Assembly (NCBI GenBank): GCA_002900995.3
Contig: PJEW03000018.1
Coordinates: forward strand, 1 to 64,000
Origin: Ganoderma boninense
Lineage: Eukaryota; Basidiomycota; Agaricomycetes; Polyporales; Polyporaceae
Length of the DNA stretch: 64,000 nt
Reading direction: 5' to 3'
Shown: in pieces, positions 11,602 through 23,869 of the stretch
How positions within the stretch are numbered: position 1 is the first letter of the stretch
Layout of the letters: each line of letters starts with the position of its first letter
Translations under genes and position numbers: made by a program
Notes under the pieces: model-generated
What the model was told of the DNA's origin: nothing
Databases searched by the model: none
What the model saw: only the letters and a program-made list of their open reading frames with translations

Positions 11602-13529
11602 CTTCGCACTCTTGGGAGGATTACGAATTTCGATACAGCTTCAGAAGCTTGGCTTGACTCCACCAAGAGAGGGAATGCGAGTCACGCAATGTGGCGTCCA
11701 CGTAACCCAGCTACGAGCACAGCGCATAGTGCGGGCGGGCCGCAGTGCCTCAAGTTTCCTGGAAGTCAAACACGCATAGGACGGCGCGCAGTTGCGCGGT
11801 GCCGACAAAGTGAATGTCGGAATGTCGAGAAAGAAAAAATACAATGAATAGTGACGGATGTCTGTGCTGTGGGGCAGACGCCACGGACACTGCCAGATGT
11901 GTCCCAGGACGCTGTTCGAAGCGTCAACGCTGCCTGATATGGGCAATACACGCACCGCCCGCAGAATCAAACCTTGTTTTACGACCTCCCGCAGCGGCGC
12001 CAGCTCGGATGATACGCGTCCGAAGTAGGGAAACACATCAAGGAGTAGAAGAACTGCGTGATAAACTCAACCCAGGTTGTACGGGCCTCAACACAGGCCC
12101 AAGGACGCCAGGACAACGAAGATGCGCTTCCCGCGCCGGAGTCAAAGCAAGTCATCGGGTGCGTTGATAGACACAGGAGCCTGTTGATCTGCTAATGACT
12201 CCATGCAGGCTGAAGCGAATAGCAGAATGACCACGGAGTCATAGTGTAATTGCCCTACTGCGACAGACACCGAAGAGGTGCAGCGACGCGACAGATGCAG
12301 TAACAGCCCAGCAACACCAGTGACCTGCAGGGACACAGCCAACGGTATATCACAGACAGGGCTTTTGACGAGCAATGCCGAGATGACGCACCGTTTGTAA
12401 CGACGACACAGAAAACAGCGATGCCCACCAGCGACTTCATTGCGCAGGCGAAACAGCAGCATTGCCTGCCGGCGGGCCATACATCTCGTCGCGACGTCGT
12501 ATCGCTCTAGCAAGTTGAGACGTTGCGGGGTTGTCGCTGGCAGTGCACCAAGGCCGTGATTGCCCTGATAGACGCGACACCCATAAACAAAGCTTGAGCG
12601 AGGCACAGAGAGGAATGGCTGGAGAGACCTCGACCGTGGAAGGAGGGCAAGAGATGGGGCGCAAGTTTACTGGGATGAGTGTCACGCGTCTGATGATGGG
12701 AGCAGGGAAGAGGTTGGAAACGAGAAATGGCGCCCATATTGCACACCTTGGCGCTCGGCGGCTGCCTCCAGGTCAAACGCCAACTTCGCCCCGAATTCGA
12801 CATCCTTCTCACATAGAAGTCCTTCAATCCGTGCCGCGGATATGTCTCGTAGTTTGCGATATATCTGCGCACTGCGGAAGGTACCTGATGCAGGATGCGA
12901 CTTCATGGTCGTCGATCGAGACCGCTTCCACTGGTCTAGGTAGAAATCAGCACGAGAGTGCGAACACGTCAGAAATACTCAAGACCCAACATGTACCGTG
13001 CGGTCTTCACATTGCGGAGTCTGTTGGCATTCAGATGAAGGGGAAGCATGATTCACCTGCGCCATGTTCGGCAGACTGGATAAGCGTCATGGTCGGTTGT
13101 TGAACAACGAACCGTGAAAACCTCACCAAAGCTTCCCAGGACAAGCCTTTCATAGAAATTGCCATCGTGGAAATTGCCATCGTGGAATCCCCGCATGCGC
13201 AGAACACCCTCCCCTTCTTGATCGAGTTGTCCAGCCGGACCTTGTCCACGTCTGTCTGCCTCATACCTTGCGCGATGAGGGCAGCCAGAATCGCGTCTAC
13301 AACCTCGTTGCCGTCTTCCCATACACTGGCGTCAAAGTCTCACCAGGCACCGTCCCTCCACGTGGTCTCGAAAGGGTGCCTCTCGCGCCAGTGAGCGTTG
13401 ATATTTGGCCAAGCGTCACTGAGAACAAGGACTAGGTGAGACGAAGATAACAGGTCATGGAGCAAGACGTTTCCGGCATAGATGCTATGGAAGTTTGTCA
13501 GTGTGCCTCGAGGTTGTGGGGTTACGGGA
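11602..13529. other. Intergenic; weak minus-strand frames only
   Basis: Minus-strand frames at about 12142-12906 contain a few hydrophobic stretches (VTGVAGLLLHLSRR) that faintly recall a membrane protein, but I could not join them with consistent splice phases. They may be a decayed gene. A direct duplication of GAAATTGCCATCGTG lies near 13156-13187. Confidence 0.3.
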
Positions 13530-14130
13530 TCACGGTGGACGTAGAGGCAACCTCCGAGACGCGAGAGCGGTTAACGAAGGAAGAGAGGAACAGATCGATG
13601 GATATCCGATAACTGGTGGGTGGGGGAGGCCCCCATGCGACAAGTGGTCGTTGCTGGAAACGGCGCGCGAGGAGGACCATTGGTGAGAAGCATGTGATGA
13701 CGACTGATGGTGGGAAGTGAAGATGACTGGGGAGAGCGACCAGTTGTGGGAGGCAGTCACAGAGTGCGAGGACCAATGAAAGCTGACCGGAAGCATAGAC
13801 TTCGGTTCGGAAGACTCCATAGGACTGCTTGTTGACACGGGCACGGCAACACTGTCGGTGGATGTCGACATCGTAGCGCTGTCTGTTGACGCGGACACGG
13901 TAGAGTCGGTGGACAGGATTGCAGAGCGAGAACTGTCGATGGGGGTCGTCGTCGCGATAGAGCTGCCGGTCTCGGTAGAAATGGTACAAATAGAGCCTCA
14001 GCAGCCTCTAGCGCTATCGGTAGTGTTAGATACCGTAGAGATTCCCATCGAAGTGAGAGTGGTAGCGCTCCCTGTAGTCGAGACGGCAGCACTGATGGTG
14101 GAGGCGAAGGATCATAGGGGTGTCCGTTAA
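13530..14130 (-). pseudogene. Broken Ser/Thr-rich cell-surface protein frame
   Basis: The minus strand encodes a long run of Ser/Thr-rich residues (TISAAVSTTGSATTLTS, then STDSATMSTSTDSVAVPVS) typical of secreted, O-glycosylated fungal wall proteins. The frame is interrupted by a TGA after SARGC and no start with a signal peptide is visible in this frame, so the region is either a pseudogene or a gene whose first exon and an intron I cannot place. The last 60 residues (13530-13800) are His/Ser-rich and less convincing. Confidence 0.3.
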
Positions 14131-15215
14131 CGTGCGCGCCGTGGAGACGTCGGGCTCCATGGACGCAACGCAACGGTGCCCTGGGGAGATGCAAACCCCG
14201 ACATAGAGCTGCCGCCGTTTAGGCGGTTACGGTTGATACGTTGATATACCTGCAAATAAACGTCAATAACGCAAATCAGAGGAATTGACAACGAAACGTA
14301 CATGGTGTGTACAAAGAAGTGACAAGGTCCATCCGTCCCCGGAAGGTGGACGGGGGTCTCGCCAGTCCCGCTAGCCTCAACACGTGGACGACCATAGAGC
14401 TCGCCACAATGAAGAACCCACCACCTAACCTCATGCTCAAGCCATGCGAACAACCGGCAATAATGGGCGTTGTGACATCGTGAAGGAGGACGGAAATGTC
14501 ACCCCGTTAACATAAGCTATTAGACTCTCTGTTGTGAGGTAATGAATAACATATAATGAACTCACTAAGAACATGGAGAGACAATAGAGACTCACGAAGA
14601 CGGCTGAGACCATTCCCTTCTTCCTCGACCTTCACTAGTCTGCTCTGCGGCGAATGGGGGTGCATGGGAAGATCGACGCCGATTTAGACCGACCCTCGGG
14701 TCAGGTTGATTTTCAACTCAACGTAAAAGAATGAACGGGTGGTGGACGTTGAAGCTTGAAGGGCAAGTTCAGATGTCCTCAGTAGCTGTATGGGGCGATT
14801 TGAACGAGGATTGAGGTCGATAAAAGCTGGCGGGGGTGAACCGAGTGCGGGAAGGTGCGGGAAGGTGCGCGGAAATTCCCGGAGCGCTGCTTCAGTGAGC
14901 GTCAGAAGACTCCCGCTTTGTCTCCTCCCACCATCGTTCCCTTGTTTGCGTCCCCCAAGTCCTACATGGCTCTTTAGAATCTCACGTTTTGCTATTGCAC
15001 TTAGGTTGTATGGGCGAATCGGGCTCGTAGAAGGTGGAGGAACGGAGTGCGAAGCGGTGAGTATGGGAAGCATATATGGCGGGGAGACATATTTGGTCAG
15101 GCGTAGGATTCATATGTGCGTGACCTGTTTCTCGCTCTTTACTCGTATAGCTGATCTTATTTTCAGTGTGAATCAGGAGGGACCAGTACATGCGGCCTGG
15201 AGGACTGGAGATTGA
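14131..15215. other. Intergenic, nothing recognised
   Basis: Short frames on both strands lack protein-like character and splice continuations. Confidence 0.35.
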
Positions 15216-17355
15216 GTGAGTACGTTTATCTTGGTAACCAGGCGCCCTTTTGTTTGTTCTCCAATATATGCGATTCGTCCTGGCAACCATGGAACTCTCA
15301 GTCGTCATTGTGTCTCTCGGCCACACTTTCGCGTCAAGAACAACGTGCCCGTACGTCATTGTTCAGTTCCGGTACTGGTCGTTCACCAAATACAACACTC
15401 GCGCAGAGAACCGCAACCGCAGACGTCGGTCGGTCTTCAGACCGACCTTCCCGATGACCGTATCAGAACACCCCTTCGTTAATCCCGCTGCAGCGCCGTG
15501 CTTCCCGATTGTCTTAAAACCTTCATCGCATCCCTATATGAGGTGTGCCGACCCCGTCGTCGGCCTCACATTCCTGCTTTCTCCCACACTGTCGGTGGAC
15601 CTCGTGTCTATCAGACGTTTCGTCTGCAGGTGCCTTTGTCCTTCACAGAGCAAGTCATGCCTCCTCAACGTTCGTGGACGGAATCCACGCACACAAGCCG
15701 CACAAGAAAAGCTGATCAGCCACGAGGCATGGCTCCCTTCTCCGTTACTTGCCGTATAACCCGTGTCTAATTATGTCTGAGCAGAGACTGGATCTAGCCC
15801 ACCCTTCACCACTGTGGATGCTGCTTCGCCACAGAAAACGATGCGCTCCCGGTCGCAGTTCAAGGGACCAACCGACAATGCATTGTCATCGGCGCCGAGG
15901 TCACCCAATGTTCGTTCCCGCTGTTTAACGTCCCAGCCGGACGGCGATAACAATAGACAAAATACGTGCGTGTGCTTCACCCGTGATTCTAGCTGTCCAT
16001 ATAACGAAAATAGCAACTTCAGTTCCTCGCCGTCCTCGAGCTCGGATATTCGCGAAGTGGCTGCCACCTCCCTGGATCCTGCCCCAACGTCTTCGCCATC
16101 TGCCCCTCCCCGACGTAAACAAGGGGCTGTGCCACTGGTAGCGCAGTTTGGTGCGGTCACCCCTCCCGCCGTCGTTCCGTAAGTTTGGAGTTGGCCTTAC
16201 CCATGCTCGATGCTCACCCGCGTGTATGCATGCAGACCGGTTCTCTCGAATCATAAACCAGCAACTAACGCGCCCGTCGGAAGCCCTCCGAAGCGAGCTA
16301 CCTTCGAGCGAACTCACGTTGTCTGGATGTTCGTGGGCGACACGCCATCCATCACTCGTACCTCTCCTACTCCCCCGCCTCTCCCTCTCCCCGAGTCAGG
16401 CATGCTTCGACGATCCCCCAGCCCTATGCATATGCCCAGCCCTCCCAGACCATTCACTGCCGGACCCTCGCCTCTGCGCCAGTCTTCAGGGAGGAGGACG
16501 CTCGAGGAGTACGATCAGACGAACGCACGAATCCGCACCCTCAACGAAGAGCTGCTTGCGGACCCCGCATCGCAGCCACGCCATGACCGCCCTCCGCCCG
16601 CGGGAAGGGCTCTGCGGTCTGATAGAGGCGTCGGCACCCGCTACCTTAACGTCCCAGGCGCCGCGACCGACGCGCAGATGGCTGTCCGCCGTCGGGCGGC
16701 GAGGAGACGCACGTCTGCGTCCAGCACCGGTATTGTGGACATCAGCGACTCCGAGTCCTCCCAGTTCGAATCCGACGACGACAATGACGAGGAATCCAAA
16801 TCAACGCCGCCACCACCTCTGTCCGGTGGGTCTAGGGCTTCGAAGGTCGGGACTGTGGCCGAGCCGCGTTCTGCCAACTATCCTCGCGTTTCCGGGGGCA
16901 TCCCTCGCGAACGGCCAGGGCGAGCGGCTGCTCCTGCGGAACCTCAAGACCGCGTTTCGGCAGGAGGTCGATGCCACTCCATCACCCGTCCTCCGCCCCC
17001 GACAGATGCTCGCGGACAGCAGTCGCAGCCGTTTCGTCCTGGCTCCTTCCTTCGCGATCGTGCTGCACCGTACCATCGCCCCCAGCCTGCGCATCGCCTT
17101 GCCTCACTGTTCGACGCTCCGCTTCCTACGCCAGATCGGAAAGGCAAGAAGCGTGCTCGCGACCCAGATAGCGACGGAGGAGGCCTTTGGCTGGACAGCG
17201 ATCATGCAGATGGCTCGGCGCGGGAAGGCAAGCGGAGAAACGTCGCGCCGAGAGTCAACGTGTCTGTTACGACGCCCCAGTCCAGGCCAGCACGCCCCAG
17301 CGGTAATGCCTCTCGCAGTCCCCTCGATACCTCAGCCTCTCGTTTGCGTGACTGA
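15216..17355 (+). CDS. Low-complexity, probably nuclear protein (N-terminus uncertain)
   Basis: The 3' half is well supported. The exon ending at 16181 (VTPPAVV plus CC) joins across a GTAAGT..GCAG intron to about 16234, giving VVPPVLSNHKPATN, and continues to the stop at 17355. The C-terminal exon is rich in Pro, Ser and Arg, has an acidic serine cluster (SDSESSQFESDDDNDEESKS) and two basic patches (RRRAARRRTS, DRKGKKRARD) that would serve as nuclear localisation signals. Upstream frames at 15216-15482 and 15498-15770 carry plausible coding sequence in the same frame, separated by one stop that should be intronic; the exact splice sites and the start are not resolved. No folded domain is seen. 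An overlapping plus-strand frame at 16148-17488 is a shadow. Confidence 0.45.
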
Positions 17356-18442
17356 GAGACCCTACTGGGCGCCGTACGGTCTGTTCAGGAGCCCCGTCCG
17401 CGCCTCTTTTGCTTCGACCTCCGTCCTACCTTCCAATTTGGAGACCCGGATGCGTCTGATGTGCACCCCCCAAAACCTCGAAATCTAGGTTGTGGTAAGC
17501 GTCGCGGTCTTGCGAAATATAGGCCGGCTGTTCGTTAATCGTGGATTACATACCAAAGTTCTAGGTGTTGTACCATAGTTCCTGCGATGGGTTTGCCGTC
17601 GATTAAAGAAGTCTTCAGCTGAGTTAGAAAAGACAACGAGTCATGAAGAACTTCGGTCGATCGAGCCAGCGGAAGCCCCCGGGATTCATGCATATTCATG
17701 TGCGCGCTTCTCGTTTCCTTGTGGAGGTTCGTCCGGAGGACCTGGCAAACATATCATTGTTTGAGGACTTCCTGAGCCCTGATGCATTCGTTTCGAGGCT
17801 CAGGAGACCTGTCAGGTGATCGCTGCAACCGGGGTGCATCTAGTTGCTCGGCATTGGCTGTGCCATCGCGAGTGTGTAACGGATTCGAGGTGTCCGAGGA
17901 ATGTCCGAGTACCCTCGCATGTGCTGAGGTCGGGCTCGATCCCGCGGTCATCATGGCGACCTTTCCCGTTCGCTCCAAAGTTACTCCACCCCTCGTATTG
18001 CGGGCCCCCTCTGGGGCCCTTTTCATTTGTTTAAACCCCTGCATAGGGCTTTTTTTCCGGGGTTGGGACGTGTGGTCGGGGCTTTGGGCTTTCGACTACG
18101 GAGTTTCGCGTTTCCCTGTCGCCAAAATTTCATTTCCTATTGGGGTGCCCCCTTTAGTTACACATTTTGTTGTCGATGTTTAATTTGCCGGCAATGAGCG
18201 TCCATGTCGAGTTGCCCAGGTGTTTAAAAGCGGGCCAGCTGGGGGCTGACATTCTCATACCCCCCCCTCGGTTTCAAATTCGGGGTGCTTTTTTTCGAAT
18301 CCCGGGGCCCCGGGGCAAGAAGACCGTATCCAAACATGAAAAGTGTCGCCGCCGCCCCCGCCCCCCTTGCCCTCCCCCACGTCCGGGGACGGCCCGACGT
18401 TCACCCCTCGGGGCAACAAGTTTCTCGTACACCATCTGGCCC
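17356..18442. other. Non-coding stretch ending in low-quality sequence before the gap
   Basis: No gene is seen to about 18000. From about 18000 to 18442 runs of repeated single bases become unusually frequent (seven Ts, seven Cs, doubled Gs and Cs), which looks like poor read ends. A possible Pro-rich N-terminal frame of the next gene (from about 18343) runs into the gap. Confidence 0.5.
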
Positions 18443-18542
18443 NNNNNNNNNNNNNNNNNNNNNNNNNNNNNNNNNNNNNNNNNNNNNNNNNNNNNNNNNN
18501 NNNNNNNNNNNNNNNNNNNNNNNNNNNNNNNNNNNNNNNNNN
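18443..18542. other. Assembly gap of 100 Ns
   Basis: Exactly 100 unknown bases, the usual placeholder for a gap of unknown length. It removes the 5' part of the gene that follows. Confidence 0.99.
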
Positions 18543-19133
18543 TGCCTCTGGGTACGTCCTTCACATCGACGTCCGTCGTCCCGGCCGCCGGCCTCACCCC
18601 GCACCAGTCCATCCTTACAGGATGGCAATGTTTACAACTGACCACGGGCCTGCTCAAACGATGGCGAGTTTACTACTCGCCCGGAGCGACCCTCATTCGG
18701 CTCCTTGCGCTCCAAGGTATGTCTCCCCGCTTCCTCCTCGGTCCACGACTTAAGTCTCACTTAACTTCCTCCCCGTGCTCCAAATGAACACTGCGGCCGC
18801 ATAGCTATCTGCTGGCCCGCAACGCACCTCACCCTCTCCATCCTCTCGCACGAGGTCCGCCCGCTCATCTGCTGGGCCGCCATAGGCACGACGACGTGCT
18901 GCAGCCGCTCCATCCAGCTCTGGGTCACGTCCAACATCGTGCCCGTGCCCCCACACCCCTCGCACACGCACCGTGCGCACGGGCCGGAGGACGCGGAGGA
19001 GCACATGCGCAAGAGCCGGCGGCGGCGGTGGGACTGGGCGCAGGTCGGCGTCAAGTGCGCGCTCCCGGCTGGGGTCGTGTATGCGGTCATGGGGTGGGCG
19101 CTGCTGCTCAGGAAGGAGTTTCTGGGGTGCTGA
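18543..19133 (+). CDS. EOS1-like N-glycosylation protein, C-terminal part
   Basis: Two exons remain after the gap: 18543-18716 and 18805-19133, joined in phase 1 (GTATGT..ATAG) to read LLALQ-AICWPATHLTL. The segment has hydrophobic stretches consistent with membrane spans (AICWPATHLTLSILSHEV, CALPAGVVYAVMGWALLL), the motif SRSIQLWVTSNI, and a basic RKSRRRRWDW before the last span. From memory this pattern matches the fungal EOS1 family, ER membrane proteins linked in yeast to N-glycosylation and oxidative-stress tolerance; that is family knowledge I could not check. The N-terminal third is missing in the gap. An alternative is another fungal ER multi-pass protein. Confidence 0.55.
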
Positions 19134-20475
19134 CCACGGAAGTAAGTAAGTATGTACGAGGATGACGGCGGGGTCGATGGTGGTGCGTGACTGACTGAAC
19201 TTGAACTTCGGATGCTGCTGCTGCTGCTGCTGCTGTTGCCCGTTTCGTTTGTTCTTCCGTATGCTGTCACGATCCCATGCCACTCCGATTTGTTCTGCTT
19301 GCTCTGCTCCCACACCTTTGTTTGCATTCCGCCATCGCCAAGGTGAATACGGTTATGGGGGGACCACCGCTGTGTCATTATGTTGTGGCGGGAGATGGTT
19401 GGATCGCGAGAACTTCGAGCCGCGCTCAATGCTCATCGGAGACGCTGTATAGGTTACACGTTAATCCTCTTCCCCTCCCGTGGGCGCCGCGCCCGCTAAC
19501 CATCCGCCCCGGCACATGCCACGCTCCCCGCACCCAGGTGGCGCGATCGGCCACGTGTTTGCCACTAGGACAGCATCGTGCTCGCGACGTTCCTCACGCT
19601 CACCTCCATCATATTCGGCGATCTCACCACTGCACTCGCGATCCCAGACGCCATGCGCCGCGCGTTCTCATAGAGCGTGCAGCTGCGCGCTCAGACTAGA
19701 ATAAGACGTGTCAGCTGCGCCGACATGGCTTGGGTTGGCCGGGCGTGAGAGGGCGTGAGCGAGACCGACAGCAGGGCCGCGCTGGCGCGACCGGCTCGAT
19801 GCGATCGTGCGCGTGGAGTATGTCAAAGCGCGGCAGTTCGCGACGACGATGGAGGGCGGTCGTGCGCGGATGGCGAAAATGATGGAGGAGCTGTCGTCGT
19901 AGGCGTGGGCAGGCCGCGCTCGCTCGAGGAGGCCAGGTGGCTCGGATGTGGTTGGTAGCGGAGTCCCTCAGTCCGGATGGTATCGTGTTCCGTGTTCACG
20001 ACTCACGAGCAGGGCGGGATATCGCGATTTCTGTGTAACGCAGGAAGGTCGGATCCGGTGAGCAAGTCAGAGCACACCGTGAAGGGAACGAGAACAAACA
20101 TCAAAGCATCCGGCAGGACGCACACCTAGAATGGTGGGGGGCAAGCGCAAGTTCTGAAATATTATTACCGGGCCCGGACCAGGGTACAACGAGCAAGCAC
20201 GAAGGCGTGAATCATTGAATGATGGAATGGGCACCGACGCAGCGTCTGCCCTTAGCTATGGTGAGACAACCGTATAGGCTATTTCAATTTGTCATGAAAA
20301 GGCAAGGCATGGGCAGGGCGAGGTGGACACCGACCGGCAGTGTCATTTATCGGGAAGCCCCATTCCTGGGTATCTTGATTCCTACCCGCTTTCATATGCA
20401 TGCCCTCAAGCGCGACACCGCGAGCCCCATGCCCAAGCAACGCCTTAGCAATGCGTGCAACAAGACCCGGATCCC
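19134..20475. other. Intergenic between convergent genes
   Basis: Contains a short CTG repeat and the 3' UTRs of the EOS1-like gene and the bestrophin-type gene. Short plus-strand frames near 19277-19958 show no recognisable protein. Confidence 0.4.
19213..19235 (+). repeat. CTG trinucleotide microsatellite
   Basis: About seven CTG/TGC units ending at a TGTTGCC interruption, in the 3' flank of the EOS1-like gene. Confidence 0.85.
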
Positions 20476-22577
20476 TCACGCTGCGGTGGGGGTGGTGACT
20501 TGGCTGACGTCCCACCAGTTCTTGAGCAGCGTCCGGCGGATCGCGTGCATGCCTCCATCGGGACCGCGGTTCACGCCGTCGATGCTGTTCATGATCTCTT
20601 CTGCCGTGCGCATGTCGCTAGGCGCGAAGGGCCGGTTCCAGGAGGTGAAGAGAAACTGATCTGGGTCTGGGCACGGGTGCTGCAGAATGTCGGTGGTCAG
20701 CGAGTAGGGGGGGGGGCTGAATACCTCAACTGAGCCTGGAGGACGTACTGCTATAATCTCGTTCACCTCCCGCTGGATGGTGAGACAGAACGCGTCGAGG
20801 TCTGCCAGCGAGGTCAGCACTGTCGTGGCGAACGAGGGGGGGGGATCAGGGTGCTTTGCTTACCGAGGTCATTGAGGTCGTAGTCGAAGGGGTTCTCGCT
20901 GCATGAAGATTGCTGATCAAAAAGACACGGGAAAAGAGGGATAGACGTAGGGAGGATATTAATACTCACATCTCATGACCAATCTCAAGGAAACCAAGGA
21001 GTAAGAACGACGCAAACGCTGTGCCACTGTGGAAAGCACCGTCAACAAGGGATACTCCATCTAACCGAACAGAGTATTTACGGGATGGTGAGATATCCCA
21101 AAGCGCTCCATACTTGGAACTGCAGGCATCGAGCTTCAATAAGCCCCCTGGCTTGTGATCATATGACCGATATCAGGCGTACCGGCAGGAAGAACAAGTA
21201 GAGCCAGAGCGACATGCGCAAATGCACCTGGTACGCGAAGGGCAAGGGCGTGTCCCTGATCCGGTCCAGGTTCGTCACCGTATCCTGCAGTGTCGTGATG
21301 GCCCCCATGAACGCGGTAGCGACAGAGGGTTGAAGCTGGTTCTGCTTGAGAAGCCACGCTAGGTAGTTCGACAGGCAAAGCGTAATCTCGAGAGGGATAT
21401 TCGTGTCGACCGCCGCGGGCTCGCGCTTCAGGCATCGCCTGCTAGTGAAGCGTGTCAGCCCGGTCGTGCCATTGGTACTTGTCGGAATCTGGGGCAGAGA
21501 CCTCTTTGGGCGCCAGAAGTGGAGGTAGGGAAAAATGGACTTGGATGGGTTGGACGCGGGCTGGAGTGGGTGCGAGCTGTCCGTGGAAGACAGGGCCAAC
21601 TCGGGGTCAGAATGCCTTGTTTTCTCCGGTGCTGTGTCCGAACGCCGGATCTCCCGAAGGGTGCAGTCTATCCGATCTTCCGAGCGCATATCAAGGGCAT
21701 TCCTGGGGCCACTACAGATATGAGAGGAAGAGGGTGAGGTGCAATGATCCTTGAAGGCAGCATGGTCCCAAGGCGCATCCTGGTCAAGATCGACGGAGTA
21801 CTGTGGAAGGAAACGGACAAGAGGGCATAGATCTTCGTAGTGCACGCCGTGCTCTCTGCGAAGAAAATGCTAAATGAAAATAGGAGTATGTTCAGGAGCA
21901 TGTCGAGTGGCCCCGAGCGCAAGGTTTACCTTTATCGCGACTGGCACAGCTTGCACGAGGTTGATCATGCTCTTCTTCTCAATAGCGATCTTCAGTTCCG
22001 ACTTCAACTGCTGCCCCGTATTCACATCCTTGCGCTCGAACGGGACATGGATCCAAATCTCGGTGGGGGCGGAGATAAGCCAAGATGGCCCGTTCGAATC
22101 GAAGGAGGGACTCACTATCTGGGCAAGATTGCGCGAGCACACCTTGACAGTCGTCCATAGTTTACTTCCCTCCATGTAACTGATCCGGAACGGGGCGATG
22201 AGCGACGCGCTTCAGTAAAGCCACAGCGACCAGAGTCACGAGTGGAGGTCTTTGCAAACTGACCGTTCGTATGCCGAAGATGTCCGGAAAGAAATGACGA
22301 GACCGAGAACTATACCGAGTACAGTGAGCATCGTATTGGAGACGCTAAGCTTGTGCGGCGTCAAATCCGACACAAGTGACACAACTGCGCACAAACGGCG
22401 ATATCATGAGCTACGACGCAGAAATGGGGATGGCAGAAAGTTCTCACTCGTGGCGATGGCAGAGAAGAAGACCACCTCTCGCCAAATGGCACATATGACG
22501 GTGGATTTGAACTTGTTCACAGTCCAGTGGGTGCAGAGGGGATTTGCTACAACCATGTTGGGGGGCGGGAGAAGCAT
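20476..22577 (-). CDS. Bestrophin-type (UPF0187) anion channel
   Basis: Nine exons all join in phase: 22448-22577, 22264-22384, 22116-22179, 21930-22058, 21183-21869, 21082-21119, 20970-21026, 20864-20898 and 20476-20801, giving 528 residues. Family hallmarks in order: NPLCTHWTVNKF near the start, GIVLGLVISFRTSSAYER followed by KLWTTVKVCSRNLAQIIW, NLVQAVPVAIKHFLR, YQVHLRMSLWLYLFFLP, GYLTIPGTAFASFLLLGF, then the ENPFDYDLNDLDLDAFC signature and an IQRE helix. These proteins form pentameric chloride channels in membranes. Between the N- and C-terminal membrane halves sits a Ser/Pro-rich insertion of about 100 residues, probably a cytoplasmic loop. An in-frame ATG at 22625 is an alternative start; I prefer 22577 because the next residues (MLLPPPNMVV) lead straight into the conserved part. 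Confidence 0.9.
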
Positions 22578-23869
22578 CTTGACCGGGGACTCAGAACCCA
22601 TATACCAGGGGAGAACCAGCGCCACGGAGGTTCAGATCCAGAACCATATTGACAAATCGGGAGGCAAAGCCGCACAATGAGAGGCCATAGGCCGGCGGGG
22701 GATATGAACGATGGCCTGTCACCTTGCCTTGTTCTTCCACTGATTCCCCACCGCATTGAAGTGTCCACCAGGAGGTTGAGCGAAGCAGAAACAGCGGCGC
22801 AGTAACTTGTTGCTTGACACGGTGCCATGCACACGAGGACGGAGCGCGGTTGAAGCATTCTAAACTATAACCTACAACGGGCGCGAATGTCAACTATGCT
22901 CGGGCTCTGAAGTTCACGTGGGCACCTTGCCTCGTCCTCAAGACCAGCCGAAAGCAAGACTATGAAGCGGCCGTACCTCAGCGAGTCTCGCGCGCTCGCC
23001 TGCTGCCTTCGTCACTTGACTTCGAGTCACACCTTCCTCTCGGGCTTGCCGGTAACGGGAGAAGGTGGAGGTGGCATTGATGGCCCCTGCATCCGCTTTG
23101 TGGCCTATGAATGTACGCAGATCTAGATAGCTTTCTCAATCTTGTCGAGGTACGGCTCATCTACGAGGGTCTCTATCAGTACACCCTATAGAGGGAGTGG
23201 CCCGTCGGGAAAGAGCACAATCGCAGCAGCGGGGAAGGTGCCTACTCACCTCGTATATCTGTCGTCGGCGGTTGGGCACTGGAAAAGAGCCGAGGAGGAG
23301 AGGCCACTGACGAAGGGGAGCCTTGCCTCAGCGCTGGGAAGTTCATATATGCAGGTATATGCGCACCGTAATGTCGATTCCGAAAACCCTGACCAAACTC
23401 TCTGCAGAACTACCTCCTACACAGGGCGATCGACTCCTGTTAGATGTCTTCACAGGACGCTGAGAGTGGCTAGACTTGGTTGTCCCCCTCCGCACAAGGC
23501 CGTGTCAACTCATGGCTGCCCAGCGAGCATGAAGAAAAGAGGACAAGACATTCGAAGGAGGCTCCCGCAAGCTAAGATGAAATATTGGGGAGGACAAGGC
23601 TAGACATGAGCAGATGAGACAGTCTACAGAAGCCTTACGGCGTATTCCGATTCGGCTAGCTCCCCTTAGACTCGGCCCGGGCCCGCACCCGCCCCCGGAG
23701 TGAATGTCAGAACTACGGGGCAGTCGTCGGCATCAACGGCGTATTATGTACGCCGTCGTATGCCGCTATCAGCCGTTTTTTGGCGTCGCACAAACGCCCA
23801 CGTCGGACACACAAATTTTCGCTGACAAGGCGCCATTATCTTCTATGAGTTGGGCATGCGCACGCCCCG
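22578..23869. other. Intergenic, nothing firm
   Basis: A 153-codon plus-strand frame (23142-23603) is open but has the composition of a chance frame and no splice partners. No repeat is seen until about 23870. Confidence 0.35.

Noticed and set aside
12142..12906. A membrane-protein gene on the minus strand
   Set aside because: Hydrophobic stretches are present, but I could not connect them with consistent splice phases or find a family pattern.
16148..17488. A 446-codon plus-strand frame
   Set aside because: It overlaps the spliced low-complexity gene in another phase; the splice junction at 16181/16234 and the acidic/basic patches support the other frame.
22142..23603. Plus-strand frames over the bestrophin 5' region and at 23142-23603
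   Set aside because: The first are antisense shadows of the channel gene; the second lacks any recognisable segment or splice partner.
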